Counted from the stretch's first letter, positions 1 through 9,690 are shown. The stretch is DNA of 64,000 nt from Neptunomonas japonica DSM 18939 (GCF_000422765.1 NZ_AUGR01000014.1:1-64000), one strand, 5' to 3'. Notes: generated by a model not told the origin, from the sequence alone. Numbers and translations: made by a program.

Positions 1-281
1 TGATTAGTGATATACCATATAGCGACAAACCAAATACGCAACTCTGTGCGTGTTTTATCAAAAATAGTACCTGCTGTTACTGTGGTTTGGTGTTTACAAG
101 AACGACACACCCAGCGTTTACGGCTTGAAAAAATAACGTTACTCACGGCATTGCATTTAGGACAGATGATACCATCAGGCCACTTTAGTTTTTCAAGATA
201 GGCACGACAAGCTTCTTCAGAATGGAACCAATCAAGAAATTGGCTTAAAGTTGTCGGGTAATCGGTGCCTGCAACAGGCAT
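1..281 (-). CDS. IS1595-family transposase, N-terminal part (partial)
   Basis: The leftward frame opens with ATG at 281 and runs off the window edge after about 93 residues. It shows the zinc-ribbon opening typical of IS1595-family DDE transposases: a helical start containing [15 protein letters not shown], then CPKC (residues 40-43) and CRSC (residues 59-62), followed by a [15 protein letters not shown]-like segment that leads into the catalytic domain. The zinc ribbon is thought to bind the terminal repeats. The catalytic domain is outside the window, so activity cannot be judged. The family call rests on this conserved N-terminal pattern. Confidence 0.8.
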   Translation of the reverse strand, partial: MPVAGTDYPTTLSQFLDWFHSEEACRAYLEKLKWPDGIICPKCNAVSNVIFSSRKRWVCRSCKHQTTVTAGTIFDKTRTELRIWFVAIWYITN

Positions 282-338
282 GTTGTTGTGATGATCCATA
301 TTGGAATTTTGGCAGACATGGAGCTAAGGGGATACCCC
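1..338 (-). mobile_element. IS1595-family insertion sequence, cut by the window edge
   Basis: The left end holds the 5' part of a leftward transposase of the IS1595 (ISXO2-like) type. Its upstream side appears to end in a palindromic GGGGATACCCC at 328-338, which I take as the outer end of the terminal inverted repeat. An AT-rich ATATATAA follows at 341-347 and could be part of an 8-bp target duplication. The other end lies outside the window, so neither the inverted repeat nor the duplication can be confirmed. The element abuts the remnant of an integron integrase gene and may have inserted into it. Confidence 0.65.
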
Positions 339-347
339 ATATATAAA

Positions 348-497
348 AACAGCATCAGCGGTCATACTTTCAGGCACTCATTTGCAACACACTTACTACA
401 AACAGGCCGTGATATTCGTACCACTCAAATCTATACGCATGTTATCGGTCAGCATTTTGCGGGCACTTTCAGCCCGCTCGATGAATTAGCCCAATAA
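348..497 (+). pseudogene. intI: Integron integrase (IntI-type tyrosine recombinase) C-terminal remnant
   Basis: The frame encodes [19 protein letters not shown], then [13 protein letters not shown] and SPLD, which is the signature C-terminus of integron integrases. The catalytic H-x-x-R (HTFRH) and the nucleophile tyrosine (IYTHV) are visible. The dozen or so residues that normally separate them, with the LLGH box carrying the second catalytic histidine, are missing in frame: IRT runs directly into TTQIYTHV. The N-terminal 250 or more residues are also absent, because the upstream DNA belongs to the insertion sequence. The product cannot be a working recombinase. The stop codon overlaps the end of the convergent monooxygenase gene by about 12 bp. 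This is a relic of an integron. Confidence 0.82.
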
Positions 498-1505
498 TGC
501 TTTTGCCAACAGCTCAAAGCTACGCTTTCTTGATTCAAAATCATGTGTCACTGTAACTAAACCTATTTCATCTGTTTTCCAATATTCTGATATTTGTTCA
601 AGCTGGTTGACGCACTCTTGTGGGGAGCCAAGGGTTACAGAATTAATTAAGCTTTCGTAGTAGCTCTGGTCTGATACGGGCAGCTGTTTTAGCTTATTTG
701 TTGCCTCTTCTGGGCTTAGCCAAGGGTGACGCACACCGTGGCGAAAGGCCATGACTTTCCAATAAGCTTGGGGTGCTGCAAGGTAGAGTGCCTCTTCCCG
801 TGTGGATGCACATAACGCCGAGATGGTAATCATGGTATGGGGTGTTCCGTCGTGCCCTGATTGTTGATAAGCGTTTTTATACTCATCCATGATCGCGACG
901 GTTTGGTCATCCGGGCTAATAAACAACCCTAGCGACATACTAAAACCCATCTGCCCGGCAAAGGCGGCACTGCCACCACTGGTGCCTAGCATCCAAAGCT
1001 CTGGACACGGCTCATCGCTTGGCATCACTTTTAGATCATTAAACGCATGGTTTGTAGGAAAGCCATCTCGTAAAAAGCTGCTCAATAGTTGGGTTTGTTC
1101 TGCGTAACGATCACCGTGTGTTGGCTTATAAGGGTACGCCAGTGCTTGGCTGGCTATGCCATCTCCGCCGGGGGCTCGGCCAATGCCTAGATCAATTCTC
1201 CCTGGGAAGAGTGTTTCTAGCATTCTAAACTGCTCGGCTACCTTGTAAGGATTGTGGTTCGCTAGCATAACGCCGCCGCTGCCCACCCGTATGTTTTTGG
1301 TGATGCTGGCAATATGGCTGATTAATACTTCAGGGCATGGCCCGGCAAAGCTGTTGCTGTTGTGGTGCTCTGCTAGCCAATATCGGTGATAGCCCGCCTG
1401 GTCGCATGCTTGCGCTAACTGGGCTGACAGATGCGGGGCGAGCTCTGGCTCACCTGTGCCAAGCTGTACGGGAGATTGATCTACAACGGTGAGTTTAAAA
1501 GTCAT
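486..1505 (-). CDS. Luciferase-like (LLM class) flavin-dependent monooxygenase
   Basis: This 339-residue protein matches the MsnO8-like branch of the bacterial luciferase family. These are TIM-barrel enzymes that use reduced FMN and O2 to oxidise an organic substrate. It starts with [14 protein letters not shown], followed by RYWLAEHHN, the [23 protein letters not shown] segment and [13 protein letters not shown], all typical of this branch. Length is normal for single-subunit members. It lies alone on the minus strand, 41 bp downstream of acpH, and converges with the integrase remnant. The substrate cannot be told from sequence. Members are often annotated only as oxidoreductases. Confidence 0.85.
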   Translation of the reverse strand: MTFKLTVVDQSPVQLGTGEPELAPHLSAQLAQACDQAGYHRYWLAEHHNSNSFAGPCPEVLISHIASITKNIRVGSGGVMLANHNPYKVAEQFRMLETLFPGRIDLGIGRAPGGDGIASQALAYPYKPTHGDRYAEQTQLLSSFLRDGFPTNHAFNDLKVMPSDEPCPELWMLGTSGGSAAFAGQMGFSMSLGLFISPDDQTVAIMDEYKNAYQQSGHDGTPHTMITISALCASTREEALYLAAPQAYWKVMAFRHGVRHPWLSPEEATNKLKQLPVSDQSYYESLINSVTLGSPQECVNQLEQISEYWKTDEIGLVTVTHDFESRKRSFELLAKALLG

Positions 1506-1546
1506 CTATTTATGCCCGATTCTTTGAAAGTAATGAGTAAAAGCAA

Positions 1547-2128
1547 TTACTCTAATCTGAGTTCTTCCACATGCTGTTGCAGCTCAGGGAAAAATGCTAA
1601 AAACCCTTTTTCTATCTCGTTTTGGTGCCCGGTTAACTCTTCGATAGATCCATAAAAAGCATGATCAAAGCGTATTCTGCCTGCAATCCGGTCCAGCGCA
1701 AAACCAATCCCTTGCAATGTTTGATATGAGTCAAACCATCGCTGCGATACAACCCGCTGGGTAACACGCTGCATCGCTTCTGGCATAAGCACCTGCCCTT
1801 GCGTGAGTGATTGATAATACACGGCGCTGCTATCTTCAAAGCTATTATGACTAAACGTTTGCCAGTGTTTAATGAGGTAGTGATCAAATACCACATCCAA
1901 CATAATGCCTGCAAAGCGCTTTCGCTCTGCGCTCATCAGCCCTTTAAGTTGCTTAACAATGGCATGGTTATCGGTATAGCGATCCACTGCACGGTGATTT
2001 AGCAAGCCGTTTTTCACAGGTTCAGGCAGCTCGGCAACCACTACACCTTTGGCAAAATCCCCCAAGAGGTTTCCAACGCGGGACTCCACCGTAGGCTGAG
2101 CCAGATATAGATGGGCTAGGTAGTTCAT
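1547..2128 (-). CDS. acpH: Acyl carrier protein phosphodiesterase
   Basis: The 193-residue protein matches AcpH (DUF479). The family hydrolyses the 4'-phosphopantetheine group from holo-ACP, giving apo-ACP. The start MNYLAHLYLA is a family hallmark. GNLLGDFAKG, the HRAVDRYTDNH segment and MLDVVFDHYL carry the conserved Asp and His residues expected to bind a metal. Length equals the E. coli enzyme. The gene lies 14 bp after the MocR-type regulator on the same strand and may be co-transcribed, but no functional link is known. Confidence 0.88.
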   Translation of the reverse strand: MNYLAHLYLAQPTVESRVGNLLGDFAKGVVVAELPEPVKNGLLNHRAVDRYTDNHAIVKQLKGLMSAERKRFAGIMLDVVFDHYLIKHWQTFSHNSFEDSSAVYYQSLTQGQVLMPEAMQRVTQRVVSQRWFDSYQTLQGIGFALDRIAGRIRFDHAFYGSIEELTGHQNEIEKGFLAFFPELQQHVEELRLE

Positions 2129-2142
2129 CCTGTTTTCATCGT

Positions 2143-3534
2143 TTAAAATGTTTCAATTTTTTCATCCAGTTCAGAAAGCGCTAACTGCTGAAGCACTCTT
2201 AAGCCCTCTTCTAGCGAAACAAGATCTTTTGCTGCACTAATACAAATTCTTACGGCTTGCGGCGCTGGGTAGTTACCAACAGCAAAACTTTCTGCAGCAG
2301 TTATCAGGACTTTTTTCTCTTCGGCGGCTTTTACAAAAGCGCTGGCTCGCCAATGCTCAGGCAATACTAGCCAAACAAAAAAACTATCGGGTCTGGCCGA
2401 AAAATTTAGTGTCTCAAATATATCGTTTACCAAACCAAAGCGCTTCTGTAACGCTTCGCGCTGCTTCGTTAGTAGTTTAGTAGCCGCACCTTGCTGAATC
2501 CAACGACACGCTATCTCGACCATTAGCGGTGGAGCCATCCAGCAACTAGCACGCAAAGCCGAAGCCGCTCTATCGCGATAAGCCAGTGGTGATACAAGAA
2601 ACCCTACCCGTAAGCCACCCGCGAGCCCTTTTGAGCAACTGCTGATATAAAAAACGCGCTCAGGCGCCATAGATGCTAAGGACTCTGGCCGGTTTTGTAC
2701 TAACGATGCAGAGACATCATCTTCGATAATTAACAACTGGCACTCATCGGCCACAGCAATCAGTTGCTGCCTTCGCTGCAACGTCATTTGCACATTGGTC
2801 GGGTTATGCTGGGTGGGCGTGCAATAGATTAAGCGCGGATTATATTGGCGGCACAGGTCAGCAATGGAATCTAATACAATACCCTGCTCATCCATCGGTA
2901 TTGGAATCACTTTCAGGCTAAGCTGCCTCGCAATTGATTTTAACCCAGGATATGCCAGCCCTTCTGCAAGAATAGTATCACCTGGGCGGCACGCCGCTAT
3001 TAAAGCCAGCTGTATCGCATGTTGCCCACCGTTACACAAGGTGATGCTATCAGGGTGTGGAGCAAAGTCTGCGTAGCTTATCCACTTAGCAATAACGTGG
3101 CGGTGGTGCTCAAACCCGCCATCTGGGTGGTATTCCAGCATATGTGCGAGTGTCTCAGGGTCATGTTGTAGCTGCCCGAGTGTTTCTGCCAGTAATTCCT
3201 GCTGGCCTAATCTTACCGGCAAGCTCACCGTCAGATCGATAAAGCCCTCACGTGGGTCAGGGATCAAAAACTCATCCCGTACTTTGGCACCCTTCTCATT
3301 TACATAGGTTCCACTGCCAACACGAGCCGAGACTAGACCACGGCGTTCAGCCTCAGCATATCCACGCGTTACTGTGCCTAATGTCACACCTAACGCATCG
3401 GCTAGCTGTCGTTGGGGCGGCAATTTTTGCTGCGCAATCAGCTCACCAGCATCAATGCCTAAAGCAATGGCTGTTGCTAAGGCTTTATAACGCGGCCCTG
3501 CATATTCAGTTAAATCTGGAATCCACATTGTCAT
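2143..3534 (-). CDS. MocR-type regulator (GntR HTH fused to PLP aminotransferase fold)
   Basis: The protein has 463 residues. Residues 1-70 form a GntR winged helix with the QRQLADALGVTLGTVTRGYAEAERRGLVSARVGSGTYV signature split across helices. The rest is a fold-type I aminotransferase domain with YISSCSKGL carrying the PLP-binding lysine. MocR proteins are PLP-sensing transcription factors that usually control a neighbouring divergent gene. Here the divergent unit is a broken alaX plus a LysE-type exporter, about 125 bp away, so this regulator probably controls that exporter. A 7-4-7 palindrome at 3621-3638 is a candidate site. The inducer is unknown; an amino acid is plausible from the neighbours. 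Confidence 0.88.
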   Translation of the reverse strand: MTMWIPDLTEYAGPRYKALATAIALGIDAGELIAQQKLPPQRQLADALGVTLGTVTRGYAEAERRGLVSARVGSGTYVNEKGAKVRDEFLIPDPREGFIDLTVSLPVRLGQQELLAETLGQLQHDPETLAHMLEYHPDGGFEHHRHVIAKWISYADFAPHPDSITLCNGGQHAIQLALIAACRPGDTILAEGLAYPGLKSIARQLSLKVIPIPMDEQGIVLDSIADLCRQYNPRLIYCTPTQHNPTNVQMTLQRRQQLIAVADECQLLIIEDDVSASLVQNRPESLASMAPERVFYISSCSKGLAGGLRVGFLVSPLAYRDRAASALRASCWMAPPLMVEIACRWIQQGAATKLLTKQREALQKRFGLVNDIFETLNFSARPDSFFVWLVLPEHWRASAFVKAAEEKKVLITAAESFAVGNYPAPQAVRICISAAKDLVSLEEGLRVLQQLALSELDEKIETF

Positions 3535-3550
3535 GGTAACAATAAACCGA

Positions 3551-3578
3551 TTGACTCAAAAATTATGAAATATATGAT
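3551..3578 (+). promoter_or_regulatory. Sigma70-like promoter for the alaX/lysE unit
   Basis: TTGACT (3551-3556) and TATGAT (3573-3578) are separated by 16 bp and face the alaX-lysE unit. They begin 17 bp from the MocR start codon, so MocR binding here could affect both directions. This is read by eye only; no start site is known. Confidence 0.45.
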
Positions 3579-3620
3579 GTAAAAACAATACAAAAGGAAC
3601 AATTCACAACATTAAATAAT

Positions 3621-3638
3621 AATTGTACCCATACAATT
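3621..3638. promoter_or_regulatory. Inverted repeat, possible MocR operator
   Basis: A perfect palindrome, AATTGTA-CCCA-TACAATT, lies 21 bp before the alaX start and between the divergent genes. Half-sites of 7 bp spaced by 4 bp fit an operator read by a dimeric regulator. Assignment to the adjacent MocR protein is inference from position. Confidence 0.45.
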
Positions 3639-3658
3639 TAATATTTCAAGGACTTCTC

Positions 3659-3933
3659 ATGACTACAGCACTGTTCAACATCGATAGCTACCAAACTCAA
3701 GCAAGTGCTGTCGTCACTGCGGTCACAGAAAACCACCTTGAGCTTGATCAGTGCAACCGCCTGCTGGAACAGGCTCTGTACGTATGGTGAAGATTGATGG
3801 CGTAGACCTTCAGCCTTGTGGTGGTACTCATGTCGCTAACATCAAAGAGATAGGCACAGCCAAAATCAGCAAGATCGAAAACAAAGGCAAACGCAACCGG
3901 CGTATACACCTGCTACTGGAACCACTGTCATGA
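3659..3933 (+). pseudogene. alaX: Alanyl-tRNA editing protein AlaX, internally deleted
   Basis: The first 30 codons from ATG 3659 (MTTALFNIDSYQ onwards, to ELD) read like the start of an AlaX-type editing protein. They then shift out of frame and stop at 3788-3790. A second frame from about 3751 gives [18 protein letters not shown], then QPCGGTHV (the metal-binding C-x-x-x-H motif of the family) and a normal C-terminus ending at 3933. Intact AlaX proteins have a little over 200 residues, so more than 100 internal codons and the reading frame have been lost at about 3750. AlaX hydrolyses mischarged Ser- or Gly-tRNA(Ala). The remnant cannot work. Its stop overlaps the LysE start as ATGA, showing an original two-gene operon. 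Confidence 0.82.
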
Positions 3934-4541
3934 TCATCGAACTATTATTAGCCAACATACTTTCATTAATCACCTTCGCCTTTACGACCTCTGTCACGCC
4001 AGGCCCCAATAACTTGATGCTGACAGCCTCCGGGGCAAATTTCGGTTTTAAGCGGACTATTCCACATATGCTGGGAATTGGCAGTGGCTTGTTTTTTCTT
4101 AATATGTCGGTAGCCCTGGGGTTTGGTGTTATTTTTGCCAAATATCCTGATTTACACAGCTGGTTGCGCTGGGTCGGCGCTTGTTACCTGTTTTATCTGG
4201 CATGGAAAATAGGCTCGGCTAACGGGCCAGGGAAAAGTAGTTCATCTAGCAATGTTCCTTTTAGCTTTGTGCAGGCCGCAGCTTTTCAGTTTGTAAATCC
4301 TAAAGCATGGATCATGTCTATTAGTGCCATGACCACATTTACACTGCCGGGAGATGCGTATCTTCAATCGGCCTTTTATGTTGCTCTCATCTTTGGGATT
4401 GTTAACCTACCCACTATTAGTCTCTGGGCTAGCTTTGGCATGGCAATTGGACGCTACCTATCTACGACTGTGGCTTACCGGAGGTTTAACATATCAATGG
4501 GCGTTCTCACAGCCAGCTCTGTCGTTTTACTCTTTATCTAA
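3930..4541 (+). CDS. LysE/RhtB-family amino acid exporter
   Basis: The protein has 203 residues with about six hydrophobic segments and the family signature [11 protein letters not shown] near residue 25, followed by a [15 protein letters not shown] segment. LysE/RhtB proteins export amino acids or related small molecules across the inner membrane. ATG 3930 overlaps the alaX stop (ATGA), so it was translated from the same mRNA. The MocR-type regulator upstream probably controls it. The substrate cannot be deduced; an amino acid is the default for the family. Even with alaX broken, this gene appears intact. Confidence 0.85.
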   Translation: MIIELLLANILSLITFAFTTSVTPGPNNLMLTASGANFGFKRTIPHMLGIGSGLFFLNMSVALGFGVIFAKYPDLHSWLRWVGACYLFYLAWKIGSANGPGKSSSSSNVPFSFVQAAAFQFVNPKAWIMSISAMTTFTLPGDAYLQSAFYVALIFGIVNLPTISLWASFGMAIGRYLSTTVAYRRFNISMGVLTASSVVLLFI

Positions 4542-4726
4542 GCATTTTTGTACGCAGCTTATACAAGCCTCTTATGTAAGCCGCTGTTTATTCATCTCTT
4601 TTAATAGCCCTATTTAAAGAGCATTTTTAGAAGAATATCAGCAGTACCCAGATAATAAGTGCGTTATAATCTCACGCATAATTCATCGGGCCTGTATTCT
4701 TATATAGGCTTACTTGAGAGCCTGTA

Positions 4727-5746
4727 ATGCAAGACCTTCAAGCGACCAGTATTAAATACCATCACAACACCCTCTATGTGCTTGATCAGCACCAGCTCCC
4801 CCATGTTGAAAACTGGCTTCCTTGCGAGTCCGTAGACGCAATGGTCGCCATGATTCAAAAACTACAAATTCGTGGAGCACCGCTCATCGGTATTGGTGCA
4901 AGCTTACTACTAGGGCATTTAGCCGCTAACGGAGCAGCCACAACAACACTACAACGTAGTGCAGAAATTTTACGTGCGGCGCGCCCGACTGCCGTTAACT
5001 TGATGAACAATCTGGACAGCATGCTAGCGGTTTTGCAAACATCAGGGCCTAGCGCATTACCAACAGAAGCTGAACGGTTATTTCATGAAGATGTCGCCTT
5101 GTGTAATAGCCTAGCTAACCTGGGGGCAGAACTCATTCCTGCCAATGCCAATATTTTAACCCACTGCAATACCGGAAGTTTGGCAACCGCTGGCGTAGGC
5201 ACGGCTATAGGCGTGATCAATGCAGCCCACCAGCAGGGTAAGAATATCCATGTGTATGTAGATGAAACCCGCCCGCTACTACAAGGCGGCCGCCTCACCG
5301 CTTGGGAAATGAAGCAGCTTGGCGTAGCTCATACATTGATCTGCGATAATATGGCGGCACTACTGATGCGCGACAAAAAAGTAGACTGTATTTTAGTCGG
5401 TGCCGATAGAATCGCTGTGAATGGCGATTTTGCTAATAAAGTAGGCACCTACTCCTTAGCGGTAAATGCATATCACCATAATGTGCCTTTTTATGTGGTT
5501 GCACCCAACACTACAGTCGATGTTGAATGCATAAGCGGCGAGCAGATTCCTATTGAGGAACGCGACGCGGCAGAAGTACGCGGGGTTAGTGGTAGTTTTG
5601 GTGATGTTTGCTGGAGCCCAAATCAAACGCCCGTTTACAATCCAGCGTTTGATGTCACACCTGCAGCCCTTATTACCGGCTGGATTCTAGATACAGGTGT
5701 GTTTAATCAAGAGCAGATTAAGAAAGGCGTGTTAAAAACACTTTAA
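4727..5746 (+). CDS. mtnA: S-methyl-5-thioribose-1-phosphate isomerase
   Basis: This 339-residue protein is MtnA, which converts methylthioribose-1-phosphate to methylthioribulose-1-phosphate in the methionine salvage pathway. It is a member of the eIF2B-related family. The catalytic cysteine sits in HCNTGSLAT (Cys147) and the catalytic aspartate in VGADRIA (Asp227). The RGAPLIGI segment near residue 49 binds phosphate. A TATAAT at 4665-4670 may be its -10 element. The next pathway enzymes, mtnB, mtnC and mtnD, lie about 5-7 kb away on the opposite strand. The genes that make methylthioribose-1-phosphate (mtnP or mtnN/mtnK) are not in the window. Confidence 0.95.
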   Translation: MQDLQATSIKYHHNTLYVLDQHQLPHVENWLPCESVDAMVAMIQKLQIRGAPLIGIGASLLLGHLAANGAATTTLQRSAEILRAARPTAVNLMNNLDSMLAVLQTSGPSALPTEAERLFHEDVALCNSLANLGAELIPANANILTHCNTGSLATAGVGTAIGVINAAHQQGKNIHVYVDETRPLLQGGRLTAWEMKQLGVAHTLICDNMAALLMRDKKVDCILVGADRIAVNGDFANKVGTYSLAVNAYHHNVPFYVVAPNTTVDVECISGEQIPIEERDAAEVRGVSGSFGDVCWSPNQTPVYNPAFDVTPAALITGWILDTGVFNQEQIKKGVLKTL

Positions 5747-5827
5747 TTGTTGCCTGCATCTTTAAACATTTGAGTTAAACTCATATCATGCATGGCTTTT
5801 TAAACAAGCAGAACGAGAGTAATCAGT

Positions 5828-8695
5828 TTGGCAGTCACAGATTTTATTCCCGGCCAGCGCTGGATCAGTAATACCGAAGCAGAACTTGGCCTAGGCATGG
5901 TTACATCTAACGCAGATCGTCGCGTCACCATTGTTTACCCTGCTGCTGAAGACGAGCGCACATACGCCACCGATAATGCCCCTGTTAGCCGGGTCGAATA
6001 CCCTGTTGGCGATACGGTAAGTAACAGTGCAGGCATACAGATCGAAATTACCGAGCGTATCGAGAAAAACGGCTGCTTCATCTATATCGGCAACGATGCA
6101 GAAGGTGAAGAACATATCGTGCCGGAAATTGATCTCGACAGCCACGTGCAGTTTAATCGTCCTCAGGATCGCCTTTTTGCTGGCCAAGTAGACAAACTAA
6201 GCCGTTATAAGCTGCGCCTAAACACTCTCGAGCATCAGCACGCGCAACAAAAATCAGAGACTTATGGTTTATCTGGCGGCCGTGTTCAGCTATTACCGCA
6301 CCAGTTTTATATTGCTCACGAAGTAGCCAACCGTTACGCCCCACGTGTTTTACTTGCCGATGAAGTGGGCTTGGGTAAAACCATTGAAGCGGGTTTGATT
6401 TTACATCAACAGCTTATCAGCGGCCGTGCTAAACGCGTATTGATTACTGTTCCTGACAGCCTTGTTTATCAGTGGCTGATCGAAATGATGCGTCGCTTCA
6501 ATCTGCACTTCAGCATTATGGATGATCTGCGCTGTACTGCACTGGAGATGTCTGGATCAGAAAACCCTTTTGACTCTGCTCAGTTAATTTTATGTGGCCA
6601 GTCATTTATCAACAACAACGCCACGCGTGTTGAGCAAATTCTCGCGTGTGAATGGGACATGCTAATTGTTGATGAAGCACATCATTTAGTGTGGAGCGAG
6701 GACGCACCTAGCCCGCTATACACCACGATAGAAATGCTGGCGAATGTCATCCCTAGCTTGTTACTGCTAACAGCCACGCCAGAACAACTCGGTTTAGAAA
6801 GCCACTTTGCGCGTTTACGTTTGCTTGACCCAGACCGTTACAGCTCTTTGGAGCAGTTCCGTGAAGAGCAAGTTCATTACACTGAAGTAAACGCACTGGT
6901 ACAAAAGCTGCTCGCCGACAATGGTATTGCACAACTAATCTCAGACGCGCAATTTCAAGCGGAGTTAAACAGCTTCTTGGGCGAAGAAACAGCGGCAAAA
7001 CTCATTACTGATGTTCAAGAAGAAAACGCTGAAGAAGCCATTCAACAGTGTATTAATCATCTGCTGGATCGCCATGGTACAGGCCGCGTATTGTTCCGTA
7101 ACACGCGTGATGCCGTGCATGGTTTCCCACAAAGAATTCTGATTCCGCATCCACTGCCTACGCCTGATGAACTGTCATCAGAAATGGTCGACTTCTCTTT
7201 GGATCAGATTCTTAAACCAGAATCTGTGCTCGGCGATGACTGGCTGGAATTTGACCCTCGTGTTGAATGGCTAGATGGCTGGCTTAAAGCTCACCGTCAC
7301 GAAAAAACACTGCTGATTTGTGCCAAAGCTGAAACAGCACAAGCGCTAGAAGAACACCTACGCTTACGCAAAGGTGTTCGCTCTGCCATGTTCCACGAGA
7401 AGATGACACTCATCAACCGTGACCGTGCCGCCGCTTACTTTGCCGACACTGAAGAATACGCTCAGGTATTAATCTGCTCTGAGATTGGTAGTGAAGGCCG
7501 TAACTTTCAGTTTGCACAGCATCTGATTATGTTTGACCTGCCACTAAACCCTGACCTTCTAGAACAGCGTATTGGTCGTTTAGACCGTATTGGTCAGAAA
7601 AACGATGTGCAGATCCATATCCCTTATTACGAAGACAGCGCACAGGCTATTTTGCTACGCTGGTTTGACGAAGGCATAAACGCTTTCCGCCATACCTGCC
7701 CTGCTGGACAAGCACTGTTTACACAGTTCGAAGACACCCTAGTAGGCTTATTGCTTGATGGGGCTGACGAAGAAACTTTTGAAACGCTTATTGCAGAATC
7801 GCAGCAAGCATCACAGAAGATTCTTCTTGAAATGCAGCAAGGCCGTGACCGCTTATTAGAAATGAGTTCATGCCGTCCTGAACAAGCAGCCCAGCTCATT
7901 GAATCTGTTGAAGATACCGAAAATCGCCACCAGCTAGTCGAGTACATGGAACACGTCTTTGACCAGTTTGGTGTTGACCAGCAAACTAATGGTTTACACT
8001 CTGTGATCCTGCAACCTACTGACCAGATGATCTACCATCGCGTACCAGGGCTACCTGACGAAGGCTGTACAGCAACCTTCTCGCGTGAAGAAGCTCTGAG
8101 CCGTGAAGATATGCAGTTCCTCAACTGGGAACACCCTATGGTGACCGGCGCTATGGAAATGATTACTGGCAGCGAGTTTGGTAATACAGCCATCTGTACA
8201 GTCAAGCTTCCACCACTGGCTCCTGGCACACTATTAGTTGAAGCGGTGTTTGTTCTCTACTGTGCAGCACCTCGCCACCTCAACTTACAGCGTTACCAGC
8301 CGCAAGCGACGGTTCGCGTCGTGTTAGATAACAACGGCAATAATCTCAGCGCTATTATTACACCTAATCACTTAAACAAATTAGGTGAACGCGTTAAGCG
8401 CCATGCAGCTCAGAACCTGATTCGTCATGGTCGAGAGCAGATCAGTGGTGTCTTGAGTAAAGCTGAAAATGTAGCCCAAGAACAGCAGGAAAAGTTGATA
8501 GGAAGCGCTGTCAGCAAAGCAACAGCAATCCTCAATGAAGAAGTTGAACGGTTAGAGGCGCTAAGCAAGGTAAACCCTTCTATCCGAGCGGAAGAGATCA
8601 CACAGTTACGTGCTGATCGCGCCAGCATCCTAGAGTTACTCGGTGCTGCTAAGCTGAAGATGGATGCGGTACGTGTGGCTGTCGTCAGCGACTAG
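5828..8695 (+). CDS. rapA: RNA polymerase-associated ATP-dependent translocase RapA
   Basis: The protein has 955 residues, close to E. coli RapA (968). RapA is a Swi2/Snf2 ATPase that binds RNA polymerase and helps it recycle after termination. The start is like the family (GQRWISNTEAELGLG); this requires a TTG start at 5828, preceded by GAGAG. Walker A lies in ADEVGLGKTIEAG (about residue 178-188), and the Walker B DEAH box is in IVDEAHHLV. The C-terminal helicase lobe has the GSEGRNFQFA and RIGRLDRIGQ motifs. It is probably transcribed alone or with the short-spaced EamA gene downstream. Confidence 0.95.
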   Translation: MAVTDFIPGQRWISNTEAELGLGMVTSNADRRVTIVYPAAEDERTYATDNAPVSRVEYPVGDTVSNSAGIQIEITERIEKNGCFIYIGNDAEGEEHIVPEIDLDSHVQFNRPQDRLFAGQVDKLSRYKLRLNTLEHQHAQQKSETYGLSGGRVQLLPHQFYIAHEVANRYAPRVLLADEVGLGKTIEAGLILHQQLISGRAKRVLITVPDSLVYQWLIEMMRRFNLHFSIMDDLRCTALEMSGSENPFDSAQLILCGQSFINNNATRVEQILACEWDMLIVDEAHHLVWSEDAPSPLYTTIEMLANVIPSLLLLTATPEQLGLESHFARLRLLDPDRYSSLEQFREEQVHYTEVNALVQKLLADNGIAQLISDAQFQAELNSFLGEETAAKLITDVQEENAEEAIQQCINHLLDRHGTGRVLFRNTRDAVHGFPQRILIPHPLPTPDELSSEMVDFSLDQILKPESVLGDDWLEFDPRVEWLDGWLKAHRHEKTLLICAKAETAQALEEHLRLRKGVRSAMFHEKMTLINRDRAAAYFADTEEYAQVLICSEIGSEGRNFQFAQHLIMFDLPLNPDLLEQRIGRLDRIGQKNDVQIHIPYYEDSAQAILLRWFDEGINAFRHTCPAGQALFTQFEDTLVGLLLDGADEETFETLIAESQQASQKILLEMQQGRDRLLEMSSCRPEQAAQLIESVEDTENRHQLVEYMEHVFDQFGVDQQTNGLHSVILQPTDQMIYHRVPGLPDEGCTATFSREEALSREDMQFLNWEHPMVTGAMEMITGSEFGNTAICTVKLPPLAPGTLLVEAVFVLYCAAPRHLNLQRYQPQATVRVVLDNNGNNLSAIITPNHLNKLGERVKRHAAQNLIRHGREQISGVLSKAENVAQEQQEKLIGSAVSKATAILNEEVERLEALSKVNPSIRAEEITQLRADRASILELLGAAKLKMDAVRVAVVSD

Positions 8696-8733
8696 ACACC
8701 TTTGCATCAATAAAAATCCGCTAGGAGAGCACA

Positions 8734-9615
8734 ATGAGTCTAAAGGACTGGGGTCTTGCATTACTCGTTGTGTTGGCCTGGGGGGTTAACTTTGTTGTTA
8801 TCAAGTGGGGGCTGGATGAACTCCCCCCCCTACTGTTAGGCGCTTTGCGGTTTATGCTGGTTGCCTTTCCCGCTATTCTCTTTATTAAAGCCCCAAAACT
8901 ACCGCTTAAATGGTTATTCGCCTACGGTATAACCATCAGCTTTGGCCAATTCGCATTGCTCTTTAGCGCCATGCACCTAGGCATGCCCGCAGGTTTAGCC
9001 TCGCTGGTGCTACAGGCACAAATGCTATTCACCATGATATTCGCCTTTATGTTTCTAGGTGAACACTGGAAACTACCGCAAGTACTCTCTTTGGTTATTG
9101 CAGCGACTGGTTTAACCCTACTGGCAACCCAAACACCCGCCAACCAGATGACCTTTATTGGTTTTGCTTTAACGATTGCAGCAGCCGCCAGTTGGGGCAT
9201 GGGAAACATTATTAATCGAAAGATCGGCCAATTAGGTAATGTTAACTTGATGGGCCTAGTGGTGTGGAGCGCGTTAATTCCTCCCATTCCTTTTTTACTG
9301 CTTTCTTACGGCTTTGAAGGACCAGAACTCATACTCTCTAGCCTAGAGAACATCGGTTTTAAATCTATTGCTAGTGTCTTTTATTTAGCGGCTGTTGCTA
9401 CCATTTTTGGCTACAGTAGCTGGGCACACCTACTTAAGCAGTATCCAGCATCTCAAGTTGCTCCACTGACATTACTCGTACCTGTCATTGGCCTTGTAAC
9501 GGCCTGGCTGGTATTAGATGAAACGCTGAGCCTTATTCAGGTATTCGGAATTGCTCTGATCATGGGCGGCTTACTGGTTAATGTTTTTGGCCATAAACTG
9601 TTGCCGAAAAAATAA
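8734..9615 (+). CDS. EamA-family (DMT superfamily) membrane transporter
   Basis: The 293-residue protein is almost entirely hydrophobic, with ten predicted transmembrane segments in two repeated EamA halves. WGVNFVVIKWGL near the start and the SSWAHLLKQYPASQVAPLTLLVPV segment in the second half are typical of the EamA/RhaT family, which includes the E. coli cysteine/O-acetylserine exporter EamA. A Shine-Dalgarno AGGAG precedes ATG 8734. It starts 38 bp after rapA and ends in a perfect terminator hairpin. Direction and substrate are unknown; small-metabolite export is the common role. Confidence 0.85.
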   Translation: MSLKDWGLALLVVLAWGVNFVVIKWGLDELPPLLLGALRFMLVAFPAILFIKAPKLPLKWLFAYGITISFGQFALLFSAMHLGMPAGLASLVLQAQMLFTMIFAFMFLGEHWKLPQVLSLVIAATGLTLLATQTPANQMTFIGFALTIAAAASWGMGNIINRKIGQLGNVNLMGLVVWSALIPPIPFLLLSYGFEGPELILSSLENIGFKSIASVFYLAAVATIFGYSSWAHLLKQYPASQVAPLTLLVPVIGLVTAWLVLDETLSLIQVFGIALIMGGLLVNVFGHKLLPKK

Positions 9616-9641
9616 GCCGAGCAATATAGCTCGGCTTATTT
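9611..9641 (+). terminator. Rho-independent terminator after the EamA gene
   Basis: A perfect 12-bp stem, AATAAGCCGAGC paired with GCTCGGCTTATT around an AATATA loop, overlaps the stop codon of the EamA gene and is followed by a T-rich stretch. It faces the convergent gene at 9691. Confidence 0.75.
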
Positions 9642-9690
9642 AATAGTCATTTATCAATCGAGCTTATTTTAATAGCCGCTTATCAGCCGG

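Noticed and set aside
8816-8836. Possible frameshift at the run of C bases in the EamA gene
   Set aside because: The frame is continuous through the run and the membrane-protein pattern continues on both sides.
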